Of a DNA stretch of 38,331 nt, positions 33,070 through 38,331 are shown piece by piece; position 1 is the stretch's first letter, and every line of letters begins with the position of its first letter. The stretch spans positions 1,824,838-1,863,168 of the forward strand of contig NW_019774624.1 of the NCBI RefSeq assembly GCF_001039355.2, written 5' to 3'. The translations under genes were made by a program, and so were the position numbers. The notes beneath the pieces were generated by a model. The model had not been told where the DNA came from. It did no database searches and saw nothing but the letters and a program-made list of their open reading frames with translations. The DNA is from Lingula anatina. Lineage: Eukaryota; Brachiopoda; Lingulata; Lingulida; Lingulidae.

Positions 33070-33987
33070 TCTTTATCCGACCCTGCAGAAAAATTGTGCA
33101 ATTTGCATAGTGTCTGTTGTGCCCATACTCTGTCTTGGAAGATATAGTCTTTTACGCAATGAGCCCACTGTTTTATTGTGAATGAAAGTGCTTTGGTGAA
33201 CTTTAATTTGTTTTCTGGTCAGGGTAACTCATGTAAGTCACTCTGACCTGACTAAGGAATTGGCCTGAGAAATGCAATGATTTACTGTTTTTTAGTCGGT
33301 ATTACTAACAAATTAGTCACTTCTGACAAATGCCAAGTACTGCGGTTGACATTTCATAGTCGGCTATCAGTAACCGTGTCACATTTTGCTTATTTCACAT
33401 TGCTTTTATTTCCTGGAGTTGCTCCTTATGCGCGTGTATGTAGTGTCTGTATATATTCATAAGTTAAAATACAAAGCAAGGTAGAAGGTATTTGCTTACG
33501 TCGTTATAACTACGTATCCATTCTAATTGGGTGTGATTTTCCAAGGCAAAAAAAGAAAGCAAAATCGATAGCACAATTTCAGACGAAACGGTAGCTTAAA
33601 TCGGGTGATGTGAAAACTGTTAAGAATTGAAGAAATAGCCTGAAGGTACATAAACCAGACATCAGCCGCGGTTTAGAATGTTGTTTATGTTTCCAAGAAA
33701 ATGACAAAAACCCAGACAAAAGAGAGAGAGAGAAAGTAACGTTTTACCCATATTAATCACAATAAACAAGAAGGTTTGCAATGCAACTATTTATCTTTAA
33801 TATTCATAATCATATTTGTACTACAATGAATGCCAAAACTGCAACATCTGTTGCGGTTGTTTTTATACTGCCAAATCCAAAGTCCGGTCCGTCGTTTCCA
33901 CTGAAGCCAACTCCATGTTGATCAAATTATATCAAATAACGTGATTGAATAATATCGGGGAAAAATCCTCCTATAAATCAGTCTGTC

Positions 33988-34038
33988 TTAAAATGGATTT
34001 TCTCGAATGAGAAATGGTCGAGTTAATCCAGCTCCGAC
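33988..34038 (-). CDS. Last exon: VGAGLTRPFLIRENPF, stop
   Basis: A strong acceptor (CTTTATTTTTTCAG) before 34038. Phase 0 gives 16 residues then TAA at 33990-33988. The intron before it is about 2.35 kb and full of repeats, so a missed exon in between is possible. Confidence 0.5.
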   Translation of the reverse strand, partial: VGAGLTRPFLIRENPF

Positions 34039-37000
34039 CTGAAAAAATAAAGCGGTGTTTTAAAGTATCGTTATTAATTCATTATTATTATTACAATACT
34101 GTTTGCTGTTGAGAACGTGTGAAGAGAGTGTCAGGAGTAAAATGGTTAATTTTCGTGAATGAAAATGGTCACATGGACACGCCTGCGAATGACATGCCCA
34201 GTAAACATTTAAACTGAGTGTTAAACACGGCGCAGAGAGGAATTAAGAAAGAGCAAAAAAGCCTGGTAGGTGTGTGAAGACAGACAACCTTACAACGGTG
34301 TAAATATTGAAAAGTGACAAAATACCGATACGTCCCCTCCACACAGACACAACTTCCTGTTATTCCCTCATACCCAACTTTTACGATAAAAATGTATATT
34401 GCTTGCTTTGGTAAAGACCCTCATCAAATCCCCTTTCCTTACACCACATACTTTGTATCGCGTAAGTTCTTTAAAGAAAACTTTAATATAAGAAATAAAG
34501 AAAATACAGTTATTTAGAACTACGAGGAATGCACCTGAATGCACACATGATACTTCTATTGCTAGTAAGAGAGGCATCTCTGATATACTGTAGCCTATGT
34601 ACACTGTACGAGGCAGTCCACACGACACGCAACTTTTGGTTTCATGCTGCGTTTATGCTTCTGCGAGACTGCGTCATATATTGTTGATAAGCATTTTTTG
34701 CAAAATTGGCAAGAAAGATGATTCTGTGCACTGCAATTGCAAACATCATAAAAGTGACACTTGTTCAGTTTGTTTGTCTGTTTTTTCAAACTTACAGGAA
34801 TTAGTCTATGGGCCAATGTAGACCCCCCTCCCCCCCCTTAGTGATTTTCGTTCACTATGTTTTTCTGATAGCTTAGGTCCTAAGCTTTGATTTTCCGCTT
34901 GTTTGCCATTAAACTGGTGGTGGGTGTGTGTGCTACAGCCGTTGCCATGGTAACGTCTGAGATAAAAAATTGAAATTTCTGAGACCAAAAAAATATTAAA
35001 TTTTTCAAATGTGTTAAGTGAATGGAATTCAAAATCCTTTCAGATGTATAGTTTAAGAGCTGCACTATACTTTATGATCCTCAAAATATTCCAAGATGGC
35101 TGTAAATTCAAGATGGCGGCCAATTTTTGCTAATTTTTGAGTAATTTCAATTATTTTTCATATTTGAGTCTTTATTCAATAATAAAGGAATAAGAATGTG
35201 GGATATGTTTTGATGCGCCGGAATAGCATACAGTCTCTACTTGCTACCTACAGTATTTATTTTAGATGAAACCTTTTAATTTTGCTGTAAAATCCTGAAA
35301 TCCAAAATGGTGGCCAAAATATAAGTCTGCTGTCCCAACTGGAAAGATGCCAGATTTATCATCAAAGTGTCATTCTTTATTACTTTTAATAAACTGAATT
35401 CGAGCTTAGGACTTTTTAAAACAATTTGCATTAATTCTGATTACATTAAGACTTTCAAAATTCAAAATGGCCGCCAATATGCTTATACACACTGGCTAAA
35501 ATTGATATAATATATTCTTCCAACAGAATATTAATTTTAATTATCTCCCACCAACTTAGCCCCATTAGTGATTTTTGTTTACTATTATTTTCTGGTAGGT
35601 TAGGCCCTAAGCTTTTATTTTTTGCTTGTTTGCCATTAACCTGGTGGTGGGTGTGAGTAACAGAGCTGTTGCCATGGTTATGTCTGGGGTTGAAAATTGA
35701 TATTTTTGAGACCAAAAATAAAAATTAAATATTCAAAATGCATTTAAAATCATGGAATAAATGGTTCACAGTGCTACATTTCAGTTGCATTATGGCAGAT
35801 AATACTTTTTTAAAAGATCTCTTTCGTATGGATAGATGGCTTTAACGGTGGAAGCATCTTCTTCACAACTCCGAACACGACTGTAAGGATTTTGCGTGAA
35901 TCGTTTGTATAAAATATTGCATATCAATCCGTCTGGGTGAAAAAGGGGATATTGTCATATAATACGATTCCCAAACAAATTTTCCCTTTCGAACCATGCC
36001 ACAGTATGAATTTATCAGTAGGTCAGTGCTATCTTGAATAAGTCAATGGGCTAATTCCCAATGAAACTATCATTCTACGTAGATCGATCCAACTCCGCAG
36101 AGACTCTCGCTGAATGCAATCAGATTAACGTACCTCCTCCTGGCGCTCAGTAGAAAACAGAAAAGCTGTTGATTATACGAGTATGTTGGAAACAAGCCAA
36201 GGCGTGTCAATATATAAATCTGATTGCATTCAGCGAGAGTCCCCACGGAGTTAGATCGATCCACATAGAACGATAGTTTCATTGGGGATGGGACCATTAA
36301 ATGTCTCGTTTGTCTATAATGAAAATATCAAGTAATCACTATTAGTCATTTCTCATATAGTGAGATTAATTTCTCTGTTTTTGACACTCACATTCTGAGG
36401 CATGCTTGTGGCCGGCAATAAACCTGGCGCGGTAAGTGCAGTGTCGTCTGCTGGCTGAAAGAAAGTAAAAACAACACACTGTCAACACTTGTTTTACGAT
36501 CCATTGAACATTCAGACACATTTTGACACATTCCCACAGTCACAATGCTTTACGTATGTCGGAGAGCAGCCATAACTGCCATTATTAAAAAGCCAGCCGC
36601 TTAACCTAAGCTTATAAAAGAATTGATGAAAGGGTGGTCATTGTTTCAGAAAAAAAAAGACATATATTTATATATATATGCGTACCGGTGTACTGGCTAT
36701 GTACGGTCCGTACGCATGCTCGTAGCAAGCCGCAAACATTCCGCCCCCATTTCGGGTAATCTTCACTTTCGGGCATTGGCTCGTCAACTCTTTATTGGGA
36801 CAGGCGTTCCAGTCATTTTCTGCGCGTTCCTCGAGGCCTTGCAAACTCAGAAAGAGTAACCTGACAAGATATTAAAAATAATCATTTTTCCATGATAAAC
36901 TAAGAGTGATGCAGCAAAAGATGTTAGTAATACTAAATAACATTGGTTGTATTATCAGCTGCAGTGACGCCATCATCTTGTATAAAGTTTAAAAAGAGAT

Positions 37001-37555
37001 TCCATTTCGTTATCGGTTTTATCTGGTCGTGTAACAGCGGGGGTTGGGTGGTTTAAATTTTCCTAGAAATGTCAACAATCTATGAATCTTTAATCACTAT
37101 GTTTACCATAAACATAACCGTATATTTTACCGTTGCATGTGTATTATTGAATTTTAATTTTAATAAAAAAAAAAAGGCTCCATGTCCATTGTGAGAGTGA
37201 CTCCAAAATTCGAAATCGGATTTATGCATAAAGATTGTAAATTTCCTAACATACCGTAATGCCTTGATGCTGTGAACGGAAAACTGTTGAAATTTCTAAT
37301 ATAATAAAATTCATTCATATTTTCTCATCATTTTGCTTTTTAAACGACATACCCTGTGCTGACGTCCCAATACGCAGTGTAAGGATCGGTCTGGGTGGCG
37401 TTCTCGAACTCCTCCATGCTTGCCGCCATTACGATAGGGGTCTTGTCATAGGTCATAACGAATGACTCCGTATCGTTCGGAAAGCAAAGTCCCAGGCGTA
37501 TTCTGTGGACGTTTCTGTGAGAAAATTAAATGAAAATAAAACGAACAGTTCATGT

Positions 37556-37614
<59 letters not shown>

Positions 37615-38272
37615 GCACTAAGCTTACACAATTATGTTTAGACGATAATTAATTAGAAACAAGAAAACACTCCAAAAGCGCAGACTTCCGCCAAGAAAAG
37701 GGCTATATACATTTAAACAAAATGTTTGAAGAGCGAGCTTCAGCCAAAACTGTTATCTTCTACCCTTCCCGTATATGTGTTTATCGGGAAATTTTCAGCA
37801 GAAATTGTAAAGACCCGTGCGAGATATCGTGTGAATGAACATCCAGAGGAACCAACCCCTATGAAAACATAACCTGTTTCGGTGGCGGAGGTGGTTAAAC
37901 TACACACGTACATTAAGCGCACACGCTGCGCATATACACGCCATTCCAATATACTGTAAATATTTTTGAAACCCCATTGCTATATGTATTGCGATATTAT
38001 CGGTGAGTCAGATATTCCAAGCGTCCATTTGAATAAAAACATCTTCAATGCCAGCATCAAACTTACTTTTCAAAACCGTCCAATGTCATTTCGACCTCGT
38101 CTCCGACTTTCCCATCAAAATGGACGGTGTAGTTGTAGTTGTTTATCATTAAGAAATGGTTCGTATTTAACTTTTCACCGATGATCTCTTCTTGGTGTTC
38201 GTGGAAATCGTCCCTGACCACGAAAAGATCTTGTAACAAAGCATCCCCGTCGAGTTTTGAATTCAAACGGAC
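33988..38272 (-). CDS. Unrecognised extracellular-type protein, last five coding exons
   Basis: Exons on the - strand: 38272-38067, 37514-37353, 36860-36686, 36454-36392 and 34038-33988 (stop TAA). Phases are 2, 2, 0, 0 and every joint is open. The entry at 38272 is phase 0 from an exon outside the window. The chain of about 217 residues has three N-glycosylation sites (NYT, NDT, NAT), several Cys in exon 3 and no membrane helix, so it looks secreted or part of an ectodomain. The stretch LLFLSLQG...CP...CPKVKI loosely recalls the C-terminal part of CEMIP/TMEM2-type proteins, but I cannot confirm that and give no name. Confidence 0.7.
34835..35745. repeat. Direct repeat pair with CAAGATGGCGGCCAA-type motifs between
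   Basis: About 190 bp at 34838-35010 recurs at 35562-35735: TTAGTGATTTT, TTGTTTGCCATTAA, CTGGTGGTGGGTGTG, GTTGCCATGGT and GAGACCAAAAA appear in the same order. Between them are three variants of CAAAATGGCCGCCAA (about 35110, 35306 and 35465). It lies in the last intron of the right-hand gene. Confidence 0.8.
36057..36287. mobile_element. Copy 2 of the TAGATCGATC palindromic repeat family
   Basis: The arms run about 65 bases: CCCAATGAAACTATC, TACGTAGATCGATCCAACTC, CTCTCGCTGAATGCAATCAG, mirrored on the right. The core has TTGATTATACGAGTATGTTG, matching the core of 21122-21315. Confidence 0.75.
36392..36454 (-). CDS. Small exon: Ala/Thr/Pro linker
   Basis: 63 bases between TTTCTTTCAG and GTGAGT, phase 0 on both sides, coding PADDTALTAPGLLPATSMPQ plus N. 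Low complexity, a linker of mucin type. Confidence 0.6.
36686..36860 (-). CDS. Exon with Cys-rich core
   Basis: Acceptor ATCTTGTCAG, donor GTACGC. In phase it reads GLLFLSLQGLEERAENDWNA, then CPNKELTSQCPKVKI and GGGMFAACYEHAYG. Three or four Cys could form disulfides. Confidence 0.75.
37353..37514 (-). CDS. Exon: NVHRIRLGLCFPNDTESF...
   Basis: Acceptor TTCTCACAG, donor GTATGT; 162 bases from phase 2 to phase 2. Contains the sequons NDT and NAT and ends TAYWDVST. GC content is higher than in the flanking introns. Confidence 0.8.
37557..37612. repeat. (AT)n microsatellite
   Basis: About 27 AT units in the intron upstream of the exon ending at 37353. Confidence 0.97.
38067..38272 (-). CDS. Exon: VRLNSKLDGDALLQDLF...
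   Basis: Acceptor AAATTCAG, donor GTAAGT. Reads VRLNSKLDGDALLQDLFVVR and on to INNYNYTVHFDG and VEMTLDGFEK, an alternating pattern typical of beta strands. Confidence 0.75.
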
Positions 38273-38331
38273 CTGAATTTTAAAAAAGGTTCCATAAACA
38301 CTTTTTAACTAGCTGTTTTCTCAATACTTTT

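Noticed and set aside
33770-33930. - strand frame reading GVGFSGNDGPDFGFGS and a hydrophobic end
   Set aside because: Attractive as a C-terminus, but its frame does not match the phase of the preceding exon, and a better acceptor gives the stop at 33988.

Overview
The window looks like a scaffold from a marine invertebrate (metazoan) nuclear genome. Genes have many exons with GT-AG introns. A U2 snRNA fragment, a dead Tc1-type transposon and many short palindromic DNA elements lie between and inside genes, alongside AT, ATT and TTTA microsatellites. There is one N gap of about 425 bases and two single Ns. I cannot fix the species; the repeats would fit an echinoderm, hemichordate, amphioxus or mollusc.

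Layout. (1) 359-5789, + strand: the last six coding exons of a membrane protein with one visible transmembrane segment, a Ser-rich tail of about 1000 residues and a C-terminal ETWV, a class I PDZ ligand. Its 5' end is off the window. (2) 17661-10040, - strand: a complete, unusual collagen-like gene. It has a signal peptide exon, an exon of about 50 tandem 18-bp units coding for Gly-Pro-Pro-Gly-Thr-Gly, an exon with a Lys-rich collagen segment plus a Cys-free Leu/Ala/Gln/Val-rich domain, and a last exon with a C-terminal transmembrane helix. All coding junctions have the same phase. One base is missing from a G run in the repeat exon as given. A Tc1 element lies in its first coding intron and a U2 snRNA 5' fragment in its last intron. 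A roughly 1.05-kb copy of its signal-peptide exon with flanking introns sits downstream at 7702-8749 with no exons to join. (3) 24439-25563, + strand: a single-exon rhodopsin-class GPCR with a TATA box about 400 bp upstream and several signature motifs changed (DRY to FRL, GN to GH, CWxP to CYAP). (4) 38272-33988, - strand: the last five coding exons of a secreted or ectodomain-type protein of unknown family, reconstructed by phase matching; its 5' end is beyond the window.

Between the genes lie non-autonomous DNA transposons: a 456-bp element with 77-bp inverted repeats and an 8-bp target duplication, a 127-bp element with an 11-bp target duplication, a 267-bp CAG...CTG element and several foldback elements. 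There is also a diverged large duplication at 29.6-32.4 kb, a LINE reverse-transcriptase tail and a possible hammerhead-like hairpin. The four genes do not form an evident shared pathway. Genes 1 and 2 converge, 2 and 3 diverge, 3 and 4 converge. The best candidate for something undescribed is the membrane-anchored collagen/silk-like protein of gene 2.
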